A stretch of DNA of 64,000 nt. Origin: Thinopyrum elongatum. Taxonomy: Eukaryota; Streptophyta; Magnoliopsida; Poales; Poaceae. Under the pieces are notes generated by a model that was given only the letters and a program-made list of their open reading frames with translations, had not been told where the DNA came from and did not search any database. This document shows, one piece after another, positions 11,086 to 23,777 of the stretch. The first letter of the stretch is position 1. Each line of letters opens with the position of its first letter. The stretch covers positions 187,960,088 through 188,024,087 of the forward strand of contig CM022303.1 in NCBI GenBank assembly GCA_011799875.1, read 5' to 3'. The position numbers were made by a program, and so were the translations under genes.

Positions 11086-12567
11086 TGATAACCCACAAGT
11101 ATAGGGGATCGTTTATAGCCTTTTTCGATAAATAAGAGTGTCGAACCCAACGAGGAGCTAAAGGCAGAACAAATATTCCCTCAAGTTCTATCGACCACCG
11201 ATACAACTCTACGCACACTTGACGTTTGCTTTACCTAGAACAAGTATGAAACTATTTTGCAAGAATAAAGCTACGAGTACTTTGCAAGAATAAAACTATG
11301 AATAAAGTGCAAGGTAATAAAAGTAGATAGCTTTTGTCAACAAGGAAGTCACTTGTCCCTAGGCAATCGATAACTAGACCGGTAATCATTCTTGCAATTT
11401 TATATGAGGGAGAGGCATGAGCTAACATACTTTCTCTACTTGGATCATATGCACTTATGATTGGAACTCTAGCAAGCATCCGCAACTACTAAAGATCATT
11501 AAGGTCATAAAACCCAACCATAGCATTAAGTATCAAGTCCTCTTTACTCCCATACGCAATAGCCCACTTACTCGGGTCTGTGTATTCTGTCGCTCATGCC
11601 ACCCACCATAAGCAAACCATGAACGTATCGCAACACCCTACAGCGGGGACCCCTCCATTTGCGCGACACGGAGGGCATCGTAGGATAGCACCATAAATAA
11701 AATATACACTCATACCAACCAAGATCACGATTAGCCCATAGGACAAAACGAATCTACTCAAACATCATAAGATAGCCATAGATCATTGGGAAATAATATA
11801 TGGAGTTGAGCACCATGTTTAAGTAGATATTATAGCGGGGAGAAGGGAGGTTACACCACTGCATAGAGGGGCAGAGAGTTGGTGTTGACGGTAGCAAGAT
11901 TGTTGATGTAGATCGCCGTCACGATCCTTGCCCCGGCGGCACTCCGGCGCCACCGGGAGAGAGGGGGAGAGAGAGCCCACCTCCTTCTTCTTCTTCCTTG
12001 GCCTCCCCCCTAGATGGGAGAAGAGTTCCCCCTCTGGTCCATGGCCTCCAAGGCGGTGGAGGGGAGGGAGCCCCTCCGAGATTGGATCTCCCTCTCTGTT
12101 CTCTTCTGTTTCGCGTTCCCTAGATCTGGCCAAAAACCGTTTCTTAAATATCCGGAGATCCGTAACTCCGATTGCGCTGAGATTTTAACATGATTTTTTT
12201 CTGGATATAAGCTTCCTTGCGCCCGGAGTAGAGCTCCAGCCAACTTATGAGGAGGGCACAACCCACCACGCCACGCCAGGGCCCTAGGGCGTGCCCTGGT
12301 GTCTTGTGGTGGTTGTGGGCCTCCGTTTGCGTTGATTCCAAGTCCCAAAAATCACATATATTCCAAAATAATTCTCTGTAAATTTTTATCGCGTTTGGAC
12401 TTCGTTTGATATGGATATTCTGCGAAACAAAAAACATGAACTAGCACTGGGCACTGGATCAATAGGTTAGTCCAATAAATCATATAAAATGTTGCCAAAA
12501 ATATGTAAAAGTTGTATAATATTGGCATGGAACAATCAAAAATTACAGATATGACGGAGACATATCA
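11086..12567 (-). repeat. 3' LTR of Athila-like element 1
   Basis: It runs from TGATAACCCACAAG to GGAGACATATCA on the plus strand, with TG...CA type ends. It is about 97 percent alike by eye to the other LTR. It carries about 50 bp (around 11330-11380) that the right LTR lacks. Confidence 0.92.
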
Positions 12568-12582
12568 GCATCCCCAAGCTTA
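12568..12582 (-). other. Polypurine tract of Athila-like element 1
   Basis: The minus strand reads TAAGCTTGGGGATGC directly before the LTR start TGATATGTC. The same motif borders the LTR of element 2 at 55816-55830. Confidence 0.8.
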
Positions 12583-15500
12583 ATTCCTGCTCGTCCCCGA
12601 GTAGGTAAATGATAAAAAAAAGAATAATTTTTGATGTGGAATGCTACCTAACATAATCTTGATCATATATCTAGTCATGGCATGAATATTAAGACACGAG
12701 TGATTCAAAGCAATAGTCTATAATTTGACATAAAGACATCAATACTCAGGCATCCCAACAAACAGTCATGTCTTTCAGAATATCAACACTAAAGAAAGCT
12801 ATCCCTACAAAATCATATAGTCTTGTCATGCTCTGTCTTCTCGACACAAAGTATTTATCATGCACAACCCCGATGACAAGCCGAGCAATTGGTTCATACT
12901 TTTTAACGCGCTTCAGCTTTTTCAACCCTCACGCAATACATGAGCGCAATCCATGAATATAGCACTATGGGTGGAATAGAGTATGATGATAGGGGTAAAT
13001 ATAGAGAAGACAAAAAAATAAGAAAGTCTCACATCGACGCGGCTAACCAACGGGCTATGGAGATGCCCATCAATTGATATCAACGTGAGGAGTAGAGATT
13101 GCCATGCAACAGATGCACTAAGAGCTATAAGTGTATGAAAGCTCAATATGAAAACTAAGTGGGCGTGCATCCAACTTGCTTGCTCATGAAGACCACGGGC
13201 ATTTGAGGAAGCCCATCATCAGAATATACAAGCCAAGTTCTATAATGAAAAATTCCCACTAGTATATGAAAGTGACTAAATAGGAGACTCTCTATATGAA
13301 AAACATGGTGCCATTGAAGCACAAGTGTGGTAAAGGATAGTAACAATGCCCCTTCTCTCTCTTTTTCTTCTTCTTCTTTTATTTCTTATTTTTTTATTTT
13401 TTTATTTTTTTCTCTCTTTGTCCGGAGTCTCATCCCGACTTGCGGGGGAATCATAGTCTCCATCATCCTTTCCTCACTGGGACAATGCTCTAATAATGAA
13501 TAATGATGATCATCACACTTCTATTTACTTACAACTCAAAAGAAATAAAAATTACAACTCAATACCTAGAACAAAGTATGACTCTATATGAATGCATCTG
13601 GCAGTGTACCAGGATGTGCAGTGATCTAGCATAACAACGATATCAAAAAACGGACAAGCCATGGAAATATCATGCTAGCTATCTTACAATCATGCAAAGC
13701 AATATGACAATGAATGCTTAAGTCATCAAAACGGAGGCGGTGGAAGTTGCATGGCAATATATCTCGGAATGGCTATGAAAAGGCCATAATAGGTAGGTAT
13801 GGTGGCTGTTTTGAGGAAGATATAATAAGGCTTATGTGTGATAGAGCGTATCATATCACGGGGTTTGGATGCACCTGCGAAGTTTGCACCACTTCTCGAG
13901 GTGAGAAAGGGCAATGCACGGTACCGTAGAGGCTACCAAATTGCGGAAAGGTAAGAGTGCGTATAATCCATGGACTCACATTAGTCACAAAGAACTCATA
14001 TACTTATTGCAAAAGTTTATTAGCCCTTGAAGCAAAGCACTACTACGCATGCCCCTAGGGGGATAGATTGGTAGGAAAAGACCATCGCTCGTCCCCGACC
14101 GCCACTCATAAGGAGGACAATCAATAATAAATCATGCTCCAACTTCATAGCATAACGAGAGACTATACGTGCATGCTTCGGGAATCACAAAACTTAACAC
14201 CAATATTCCTACTAACCACAACCATTTACTAGTACCTCCCACATATTATCATCTCTATATCGTAAAACTATTGCAAGGATTCAAACATATCATATTCAGT
14301 GATCCATAAGTTTTATGTAGGATTTTATAACTAACCATGCAAATGACCAATTCCCGTTGACTCTCTAAATAGATATAAGTGAAGCAAGAGAGTTTAAATC
14401 TTTCTACAAAAGACCATGCTCTAACAAATATAAGTAAAGCAAAAGATCATTCTTCAAATAACGGTTTTCTATGTGAAGAGAAACAGGCAATCCAAACTTC
14501 AAATGATATAAGTGAAGCACATGAAGCATTCTATAAAGCCATACTCAAAAGATATAAGTGAAGTGCAATGAGCATTCTATAAATCAACCATGGACTATCT
14601 CATACCAGCATGGTGCATAAAATAAAAATGAAAACTAAACACAAAAGACGCTCCAAGATTTACGCATATCACGTGAACGAAACGAAGACGAAAACATACC
14701 GATACTTGTTGAAGAAAGATGGGATGCCTTCCAGGGCATCCCCAAGCTTAGATGCTTGAGTCTCCTTGAATATTTACTTGGGGTGCCTTGGGAATCCCCA
14801 AGCTTGAGCTCTTGCCTCTCCTCCTTCTTCTCATATCGAGAGCTCCTCGATCTTTGATCACTTCACCCACACAAAACTCAACCGAAACCTCGTGAGATCC
14901 GTTAGTATAATAATGCAAATCACTACTTTAAGTACTGTTTCAAACCAATTCAAATTTTATTTTTTCATTGTAGCTACTATAATATAACTTTTCCATGGCT
15001 TATACCACCGATAAAAATCGATAGTTTCATCAAAACGAGCAAAACAATGCATCAAAAACAGAATCTGTCAAAACAGGACAGTCTGTAGTAATATGAACAT
15101 TCACCATACTTATGTAACTCTAAAAATTCTGAAAAATTATGAAAAAATAAAAATTTTGTATAGAAATACTGTGAAAAAAGTTTCAGAAGCTTTTGATGTT
15201 CCAGTAAAAAATGTAAAATCACGCTCTACAGCCAAAGTTTCTGTTTTTGCACTGCACATACCAACAAGCAATCTAATCATCCTAAAGGCAAATCTTGGCA
15301 CATTATTTTTATGATACAATGGATTTGTACAAGGGGATAATTATTTTTGTGATAAACTTCCATGAAAAATTTACATTGTTTCCATGAGCATGAACACAAG
15401 TGTTCAAGGTCGACCCTCACTTCTCCAATGCATCACCTTTCAATCGCTTCTCTTTTTGAAAAAGTTTTTAGGTTACCCTCTATATTTTTTTTGTTTTAAA

Positions 15501-15602
15501 ACTTTATAAAAGAACACAACAGAATAAAATGACTCTCTAAAACTTCCAGGTTGTCTCCCTGGCAGTGCTTTCTTTAAAGCCATTAAGCTAGGCATAAAGT
15601 GC
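12583..15602 (-). other. Non-coding internal region of Athila-like element 1
   Basis: No convincing coding frame is seen over these 3 kb. The stretch is AT-rich with a T-rich tract near 13360-13410. It contains scattered GATATAAGTGAAGCA-type repeats (14371-14570) and two extra copies of the polypurine motif at 14736-14750 and 14793-14807. Confidence 0.75.
14371..14570. repeat. Irregular repeat of ATATAAGTGAAGC motif
   Basis: The core ATATAAGTGAAGC(A/G), or a close variant, appears at least four times with spacings of roughly 50-80 bp, often followed by an AGAG or ATGAGCATTCT-like extension. The same core in a comparable place of element 2 (57150-57385) suggests an ancestral repeat block of this element family. 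Confidence 0.7.
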
Positions 15603-16951
15603 TCAAGTAATGAATCTACCCGGATCCCAAGGTATATCAAAGCCAATTTTAATTAACAATGATTTGTCATTTAGTAGTGAGCACAAAGCAACATATATCA
15701 TGCAATGACGAAGTCTAACTCTCTTCCTATGCATCGGCATGTCATACAAGAACAATTCATGCACATCAAGTAAAGGCCAATACATAGCATAAGCAGTTTC
15801 TTGCAATTTTATCGTGTTGGAAACATAGAGAGGTGGAGATATAGTTCCTCTCTCATAATAATTGCAAGTAGGAGCAACAAGCACATGCATATTATATTCA
15901 TCAAAATAATCATGTGCAACGGTAAAAGGCAACCCATCAATGTAATCCTTAATAAGTGCAAACTTCTTCGATATAGTGTAGTTGGGAGAATTCAAAAAGA
16001 TAATAGGACTATCATGTGTGGGTGCAATAGTAATAATTTCATTCTCAACATAAGGAACTATAGCAAGTTCATATCCATAAACATAATTCATATTGGCATC
16101 TTGGCCACAAGCATAGCAAGTATCAAGTTCATCAAAAAGGGATATTTTAAATGAATCAATGGGATCATAGCAATTATCATAGCATTCATCCTTCGGTAAG
16201 CACGAAGGGACATTAAACAATGTACGAGTTGGAGAGTTACTCTCATTAGAAGGTGGGCACGGGTAGCTAATCCGCTCTTTCTCCTTTTGTTCTTCGCTCT
16301 CCTCATCATCTTTTTCATCCAATGAGCTCACAGTTTCATCAATTTCTTCTCCCATAGACTCCTGCAAAATATTAGTCTCTTCTTGGACAGCGGAGAAATT
16401 CTCAATAAATACATCAATATCGTAATTGCATTTATAATTGTCATAGCAATATTTAAGTATAGCAAAATTTTTAGGTCTATAAACTGAATCATCAAAATCT
16501 TCATACTTTTCAAAAAAAGATTCAATTTCATAAGCACCCTTAAAAGCAACAAATTCTTCTATTCGCTCCACATCATAGTAATCATATCTACCATTAGCAT
16601 AAGAAGCTAAGGTTTCATATTCATTAAATTTGCATAAAAAGGGAAGGTGTGGAGCCTTCATCCTAGAGCAACAAGTATAATCATATCTTAAGCATAGCTC
16701 TCGAGCATACCAATGCAACATATGAATTTGAACCCATAATAGTTTCCCTTTTGTGTCAAGCAATAATCCCTAAAGTATTCACGTTGATCCAACGTGTCTC
16801 CCATTATCATATTGAATGGGGTTTTCTCAGGATTATCAAAGTAGTGCATAATATTTTTCACATAATGAGCACCGAGGGTTTTAGGAGGTTCCCCATCTCC
16901 ATGAGTAGCAAGTAAAACTAATTTTTTTGGTGTTTCGTGTTCCATATCCAT
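15603..16951 (-). pseudogene. Unknown open frame of Athila-like element 1, one frame change
   Basis: The reading starts at ATG 16949-16951 and is open to 16688. A second frame, open from 16763 to 15603 (386 codons), continues the same coding style, so one indel lies near 16740. The N-terminal part is basic and mixed. The middle is rich in Tyr, Asp and Glu with an acidic stretch (EEIDETVSSLDEKDDEESEE). The C-terminal part has PTCNYYERG and MPMHRK motifs that recur in the frame of element 2 (58314-59159). No gag, protease, RT, integrase or zinc knuckle is visible. The function is not known. It is placed directly after the PBS, where gag would start. Confidence 0.65.
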
Positions 16952-17046
16952 AACTAAAGATAGAGAACAACTTAGAACAGAAAATAAAAACTACTTAGTG
17001 ATAAAGCAAACAAGCACACACGAGAATATTCACCCCACGCTATTGC

Positions 17047-17064
17047 TCCCCGGCAACGGCGCCA
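17047..17064 (-). other. Primer-binding site of Athila-like element 1
   Basis: The minus strand reads TGGCGCCGTTGCCGGGGA, a full 18-base match to the tRNA-Asp type site known from Athila-lineage Gypsy elements. It lies 11 bp inside the LTR. Confidence 0.9.
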
Positions 17065-17075
17065 GAAAAAGGTCT

Positions 17076-18522
17076 TGATAACCCACAAGTATAGGGGATC
17101 GTTTGTAGCCTTTTTCGATAAATAAGAGTGTCAAACCCAATGAGGAGCTAAAGGCAGAACAAATATTCCCTCAAGTTCTATCGACCACCGATACAACTCT
17201 ACGCACACTTGACATTTGCTTTACCTAGAACAAGTATGAAACTATTTTGCAAGAATAAAACTACGAGTACTTTGCAAGAATAAAACTACGAATAAAGTGC
17301 AAGGTAATAAAAGTAGATAACTAGACTAGTAATCATTCTTGCCATTTTATATGAGGGAGAGGCATGAGCTAACATACTTTCTCTACTTGGATCATATGCA
17401 CTTATGATTGGAACTCTAGCAAGCATCCGCAACTACTAAAGATCATTAAGGTTGTAAAACCCAACCATAGCATTAAGTATCAAGTCCTCTTTACTCCCAT
17501 ACGCAATAGCCCACTTACTCGGGTCTGTGTATTCTGTCACTCATGCCACCCACCATAAGCAAACCATGAATGTATTGCAACACCCTACAGTGGGGACCCC
17601 TCCGTTTGCGCAACACGGAGGGCACCATAGGACAGCACCATAAATAAAATATACACTCATATCAACCAAGATCACGATTAGCCCATAGGACAAAACGAAT
17701 CTACTCAAACATCATAAGATAGCCATAGATCATTGGGAAATAATATATGGAGTTGAGCACCATGTTTAAGTAGATATTACAGCGGGGAGAAGGGAGGTTA
17801 CACCACTGCATAGAGGGGCATAGAGTTGGTGTTGATGGTAGCAAGATTGTCAATGTAGATCGCCGTCACGATCCTTGCCCCGACAACACTCCGGCGCCAC
17901 CGGGAGAGAGGGGCAGAGAGCCCCCCTCCTTCTTCTTCTTCCTTGGCCTCCCCCCTAGATGGGAGGAGATTTCCCCCTCTGGTCCATGGCCTCCATGGCG
18001 GCGGAGGGTGGGAGCCCCTCCGAGATTGGATCTCCCTCTCTGTTCTCTTTTGTTTCGCGTTCCCTAGATCTGGCCGAAAACCGTTTCTTAAATATCCGGA
18101 GATCCGTAACTCCGATTGCGCTGAGATTTTAACACGATTTTTTTCTGGATATAATCTTCCTTGCGCCCGAAGTAGAGCTCCAACCGACTTACTAGGAGGG
18201 CACAACCCACCACGCCGCGCCAGGGCCCTAGGGCACGCCCTGGTGTCTTGTGGTGGCTGTGGGCCTCCGTTTGCGTTGATTCCAAGTCCCAAAAATCACA
18301 TATATTCTAAAATAATTCTCCGTAAATTTTTATCGCGTTTGGACTTCGTTTCATATGGGTATTCTGTGAAACAAAAAACATGCAACAAACAGGGACTGGC
18401 ACTGGGCACTGGATCAATAGGTTAGTCCAATAAATCATATAAAATGTTGCCAAAAATATGTAAAAGTTGTACAATATTGGCATGGAACAATCAAAAATTA
18501 TAGATACGATGGAGACATATCA
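17076..18522 (-). repeat. 5' LTR of Athila-like element 1
   Basis: It has the same ends as the left LTR, TGATAACCCACAAG to GGAGACATATCA. The few differences between the pair, including the roughly 50-bp gap near 17317, mark the time since insertion. Confidence 0.92.
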
Positions 18523-18913
18523 ATAGCACACAAGGTATTCCTTCGGTATCCGGGAGTTGCATAATCTCATAGTCGAAGGAATATGTATTTGACATGAAGA
18601 AAGCAATAGCAATAAACTGAACGATCAATATTCTAAGCTAACGGATGGGTCTTGTCCATCACATCATTCTCCTAATGATGTGATACCATTATCAAATGAC
18701 AACTCATGTCTATGGTTAGGAAACATTAACCATCTTTGATCAACGAGCTAGTCTAGTAGAGGCTCACTAGGGACACGATATTTGTTTATGTATCCACACA
18801 TGTATTTAAGTTTCCGGTCAATACAGTTCTAGCATGAATAATAAACCTCTATCATGATTAAGGAAATATAATAATAACCATTTTATTCTTGCCTCTAGGG
18901 CATATTTCCATCA
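18523..18913 (-). repeat. Right (5') LTR of Copia B, second part, with duplicated ATAGC
   Basis: After the target duplication at 18523-18527 the Copia LTR continues where it broke off at 11085 and ends in CATATTTCCATCA at 18913. The end matches the left LTR of B at 4659 (TTTCCATCA) rather than those of A and C (TTTCCTTCA), which supports pairing these two LTRs. Confidence 0.92.
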
Positions 18914-19054
18914 ATATATATTTGGTGGTATATATGCCAATATATTTTTCTACAAAAACTTGTTGAAAGTACTTTAGACAAACCTAATATGAGGAGTAAA
19001 TAAAAATGAAGGGAGTACTAGCTAGAGCACACGAAAGCTGCCAGGTAAAATGAA
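18914..19054. mobile_element. Probable Stowaway-type MITE remnant and Copia B right flank
   Basis: These 141 bp lie between two Copia LTRs. The part ending TAATATGAGGAGTAAATAAAAATGAAGGGAGTACTA resembles the right end of Triticeae Stowaway MITEs, which close in a GGAGGGAGTA inverted repeat followed by a TA target duplication. The matching left end is not present. No gene is seen. Confidence 0.5.
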
Positions 19055-19059
19055 CATGC
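19055..19059. repeat. Target site duplication CATGC, left copy
   Basis: CATGC precedes the solo LTR. CATGC follows it at 20829-20833, and CATGC also follows the right LTR of Copia C at 31092-31096. Confidence 0.85.
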
Positions 19060-20828
19060 CGTAGGGAAACGTTGCATCGAAAACAAAAAAAATTCTACGC
19101 ACACGCAAGATCTATCCATGGAGATGCATAGCAACGAGGGGGAGAGTGTGTCTACGTACCCTCATAGACCGTAAGCGGAAGCGTTTAGTAACGCGGTTGA
19201 TGTAGTCGAACTTCTTCGCGATCCAACCAATCAAGTACCGAACGTATGGCACCTCCGTGTTCAGCACACGTTCAGCTCGGTGACGTCCTCGCCTTCTTGA
19301 TCCAGCAAGACGGTGAAGTAGTGGATGAGTTCTGGTAGCACAACGGCGTGGTGATGGTGATGGTGATGCTATCTCCGCAGGGCTTCGCCTAAGCACTACG
19401 AAAATATGACCGAGGGACGAAACTGTGGAGAGGGGCGCCGCACACGGCTAAGAGATTGTCGTGGCTTATGTGTGGCGCCCCCTCCCACATATATATAGGC
19501 GGGGGAGGAAGGAGCAACCAAGGAGGCGCCCCAAGTGGGGCCGAATTGCACTTGGGGTCCTGCCCCTAGTCGCGCCCCCTTGCCTTTCTAGGCGTGCGGG
19601 GAAAGGCAGGGGAGGGTGGCGCCCCCTTTCCTTTCTCCCATGTGCAGGGGAAGGCAGGAGGGGCTAGCACACCCCCCTTTCCTTCCCTAGGCCGGCGGCT
19701 AGGGAGAGGGGCGTGCCAGCCCCCTTGTGGGCTGGTGTGTCTCTCCCCTTGGCGCAGTAGGCCTATAGACCTCCCGGGGGTGTCCGGAACCCCTTCCGGT
19801 GACCCAATGACTACCCGGTGCACTCCAAAACTCTTCCAGTGTTCAGATATCATCGTCCTATATATCAATCTTTACCTCTGGACTATTCCGGAGCTCCTCG
19901 TCATGTCCGTGATCTCATCCGGGACTCCGAACAACATTCGGTCACCAAATCATATAACTCATATAACACTATATCGTAAACGAACGTTAAGCGTGCGGAC
20001 CCTACGGGTTTGAGAACTATGTAGACATGACCGAGACACCTCTCCTGTCAATAACCAATAGCGGAACCTGGATGCCCATATTGGTTCCTACATATTCTAC
20101 GAAGATCTTTATCGGTCGAACCGTTATGACAACATACGTAATTCCCTTTGTCTGTCGGTATGTTACTTGCCCGAGATTTGATCGTCGGTATATTCATACC
20201 TAGTTCAATATCGTTACCGGCAAGTCTCTTTACTCGTTCCGTAATACCAGCTCGTAACTAACTCCTTAGTCATTTTTCTTGCAAGGCTTCTTATGATGTG
20301 TATTACCGAGAGGGCCCAGAGATACCTCTCCGATACACGGAGTGACAAATCCTAATCTCAATCCATGCCAACTCAACAGACACCTTCGGAGATACCTGTA
20401 GAGCATCTTTATGATCACCCAGTTACGTTGTGACGTTTGATAGCACACAAGGTATTCCACCGGTATCCGGGAGTTGCATGATCTCATAGTCGAAGGAATA
20501 TGTATTTGACATGAAGAAAGCAATAGCAATAAACTGAACGATCATATGCTAAGCTAACGGATGGGTCTTGTCCATCACATTATTCTCCTAATGATGTGAT
20601 CCCATTATCAAGTGACAACACATGTCTATGGTTAGGAAACTTTAACCATCTTTGATCAACGAGCTAGTCTAGTAGAGGCTTACTAGGGACATGGTATTTG
20701 TTTATGTATTCACACATGTATTTAAGTTTCCGACCAATACAATTCTAGCATGAATAATAAACCTTTATCATGAATAAGGAAATATAAAATAACAACTTTA
20801 TTATTGCCTCTAGGGCATATTTCCTTCA
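19060..20828 (-). repeat. Solo LTR of the Copia C family
   Basis: A 1769-bp LTR with no internal region on either side is flanked by a perfect CATGC duplication. Its first bases are CGTAGGG instead of TGTTGGG. It shares private variants with the LTR at 29309-31091 (for example GACGAAACTGTGGAGAGG, where A and B have GGTGTAAACG). Both LTRs continue into the same downstream sequence. A TATATATA box is at 19490-19497 on the minus strand. A solo LTR is the product of recombination between the two LTRs of one element. Confidence 0.9.
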
Positions 20829-22342
20829 CATGCCATGCAAAAAAATGAACCATCCTAGGGCAAAGCACTAGCGAGACAAAATGAACACAAAATGCCATAC
20901 ATACAATAAGACCCCAAAAAACAACTTCAGACATGTATCAAAATGAACATGTCAAAAAATCATGACTGAACTACAAAACAGTGTGGCAACTACATGAAAA
21001 CGCACACAAGGTAAACTCAGATCGTGGCAGTTTTGACATTGAACTGTCGATGGCAATTTCTATCCGTTGTTTTAATTCTACACGGCTATTTCTTCATAGT
21101 TCCTTGCATTTTATATGCAAAATCAAGGCAATTCCCCCCACCCCAGGCCTACTCCATAGCACTACACGGAGAACGGAAAAAATGAACATAAGAAAAACTA
21201 GAGAGAACAACGTAGGTGCAGGGAGACGAAGAGGAGAGGTCAACCCTCGTGAGCTGCAATGGCTTCGGCCCGGTCGCCGGTGTCCCCCTCAACTCGATAC
21301 CGTTGCAAAAAATGAAACATCCGCCAACCCCAGTGCCCTCCCCCCGCCTTGCTCTAGGCCAGCACTAGCCTCCTCCTCCGCAGAGGCCAGACACAATGAC
21401 AGGGACAAGCAAATCAGTGAGCACCAGCCTCTGACGCTTGGTGAGATGCATCTCGCAGGGAGGCGTGCGTCGTCGGTTATGACTTTCCCCCGTAGTGGAA
21501 GAAGGCGCCTCGGTCCCCACCATCGTTGGTTTGCCGTCCGCTGCCCCCAACATCACCAGGCGTCGTTGTTGCCATCTCACGGGGATTGAGATGTATCGGT
21601 GATTAGCGCCTAGCTGGCGCGTTATCCGGCGGATCTTGTAGCGGTCCCCGTTGAGAGGTCACTGTCGAGGATGTCGTTGAGGCAGCCAGAATCCCTCTCT
21701 CTCTCTCTCACACACACACACTATGCATGAAAATTGGGGGGGGGGGGTGAGAGTGGATGCGAAGAGGGGCACGCTGTGTGTGGGCGCGTTCACCGCGGCC
21801 AGCTTCCCAGCGAACAGGCTGGTCCGTTCGACGAGATGCTTTAAGACCTGCTTTTTTCATCTAACGGTTAAGATGGCGTTCACTGGAAAATCCCTCCCAG
21901 CGAACGTTCGTCAAATAGCATTCTTCTTGTTTTCAGACTCCAGAGTAGCCCCAGAGCAGTACGATGGCTACCACTTCACCCGGAGCGACAAAAATGGTCG
22001 TGACAATTCACACATGGTGCACCGGTGACCCAATAACCTCCAATCCAAGCGAGTGCTGTCCAAAAGTCCAAAAGAGGATGAGCCACACAAACACACATGG
22101 CTCCCCCTGGGACCATCGACGACACACCCGGGCTCCCTTACACCCTCGAAATGAGTTGTTGTCTTTATTCACGCCATAATTTTCTTAATCACCATGAGCT
22201 GTTGCCCATGCCAATTCGCGCTAAATTAAATTACTCATTTCCATCAATTATTAGCTCATCTCTGATACAGTCTTAGCACTTAAGACTCTGAGTGATGTGT
22301 CCGGGACACAGGCCAGCCCCGTGCATCACGCGCCCATACACT
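20829..22342. repeat. Copy 1 of duplicated segment upstream of the annexin gene
   Basis: About 1.5 kb is nearly identical in order and content to 31092-32676, which lies directly upstream of the annexin gene. It begins at the CATGC duplication and ends in CGCGCCCATACACTAA, where it joins the interior of a Copia LTR. A 200-codon plus-strand frame (20981-21589) recurs in copy 2 (31255-31887), but I see no domain. It changes composition along its length and its reverse strand is equally open, so I do not call a gene. The CA and G tracts here are short compared with copy 2. Confidence 0.9.
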
Positions 22343-22527
22343 AACCATCTTTGATCAACGAGCTAGTCTAGTAGAGGCTTACTAGGGACATGGTATTTGT
22401 TTATGTATTCACACATGTATTTAAGTTTCTGATCAAAACAATTCTAGCTTGAATAATAAACCTTTATCATGAATAAGGAAATATAAAATAACAACTTTAT
22501 TATTGCCTCTAGGGCATATTTTCGTCA
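22343..22527 (-). repeat. Truncated left (3') LTR of Copia C
   Basis: Only the last 185 bp of the LTR remain, from CCATCTTTGATCAACGAG to the end, joined on the left to the duplicated annexin-upstream segment. The junction shares TAA with both parents, which suggests end joining with a short overlap. Confidence 0.9.
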
Positions 22528-23772
22528 GTCTCCCACTTGCACTAGAGTCAGTAATCTAGATTACATTGTAATGAATCTAACACCCATGGAGTCTTGGTGC
22601 TGATCATGTTTTGCTCGCAGAAGAGGCTATATTCAGATCCGTATGTATTTTGCAAATCTCTATGTATCCATCCTTGACCTTTTCACGAATGGAGTTGAAG
22701 CGTCTCTTGATGTGTTTGGTTCTCTTGTGAAACCTGGATTCCTTCGCTAAGGCAATTGCTCCAGTGTTGTCACAAAAGATTTTCATTGGACCCGATGCAC
22801 TGGGCACCCAGATCGGATATGAACTCCTTCATCCAGACTCCTTCATGTGCTGCTTTCGAAGCAGCTATGTACTCCGCTTCACACGTAGATCCCGCCACGA
22901 CGCTCTACTTGGAACTGCACCAACTGACAGCTCTACCATTTAATATAAATACGTATCCGGCTTGTGACTTAGAGTCATTCGGATCAGTGTCGAAGCTAGC
23001 ATCGACGTAACCATTTACGACGAGCTCTTTGTCACCTCCATAAACGAGAAACATATCCTTGGTCCTTTTCAGGTACTTCAGGATGTTCTTGACCGCTGTC
23101 CAGTGATCCACTCCTAGATTACTTTGGTACCTCCCTGCCAAACTTATGGCAAGGCACACATCAGGTCTGGTACACAACATAGCATACATGATAGAACCTA
23201 TGGCTGAAGCATAGGGAATGACTTTCATTTTCTCTCTATCTTCTGCAGTGGTCGGGCTTTGAGTCTGACTCAATTTCACACCTTGTAACACAGGCAAGAA
23301 CCCTTTCTTTGACTGATCCATTTTGAACTTCTTCAAAACTTTGTCAAGGTATGTGCTTTGTGAAAGTCCTATTAAGCGTCTCAATCTATCCCTATAGATC
23401 TTGATGCCCAATATATAAGCAGCTTCACCGAGGTCTTTCATTGAAAAATTCTTATTCAAGTATCCTTTTATGCTATCCAGAAATTCTATATCATTTCCAA
23501 TCAACAATATGTCATCCACATATAATATCAGAAATGCTACAGAGCTCCCACTCACTTTCTTGTAAATACAGGCTTCACCGTAAGTCTGTATAAAACCATA
23601 TGCTTTGATCACCTCATCAAAGCATATATTCCAACTCCAAGATGCTTGCACCAGTCCATAGATGGATCACTGGAGCTTGCACACTTTGTTATCACCTTTA
23701 GGATCGACAAAACCTTCTGGTTGCATCATATACAACTCTTCTTTAAGGAATCCATTAAGGAATGCAATTTTG

Positions 23773-23777
23773 ACGTC
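23773..23777. repeat. Target site duplication ACGTC, left copy
   Basis: ACGTC precedes TGATGATCC and recurs at 25325-25329 after GACGTATCA. Removing the insertion and one copy restores the RT sequence order seen in element B at 5760-5790. Confidence 0.93.

Larger units (their letters stand above)
11086..18522 (-). mobile_element. Complete non-autonomous Athila-like Gypsy element 1
   Basis: The 7437-bp element has two LTRs (1482 and 1447 bp), a PBS of the tRNA-Asp type used by Athila-lineage elements, a PPT, and a perfect 5-bp target duplication, all in the expected order on the minus strand. The internal region of 4.5 kb holds no recognisable gag, protease, RT or integrase, only one decayed open frame of unknown function near the PBS. 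It must have moved with proteins supplied by another element. It sits in the right LTR of Copia B, so it is younger than B. Confidence 0.9.

Noticed and set aside
15603..16763. 386-codon minus-strand frame as a host gene
   Set aside because: It lies wholly between the LTRs of Athila-like element 1, directly behind its PBS, and shares motifs with the matching frame of element 2. It is element-borne.
20981..21589. 202-codon plus-strand frame in the duplicated segment, and its match at 31255-31887
   Set aside because: No domain, equally open reverse strand, composition changes from AT-rich to GC-rich along the frame. Its conservation follows from the recent duplication.
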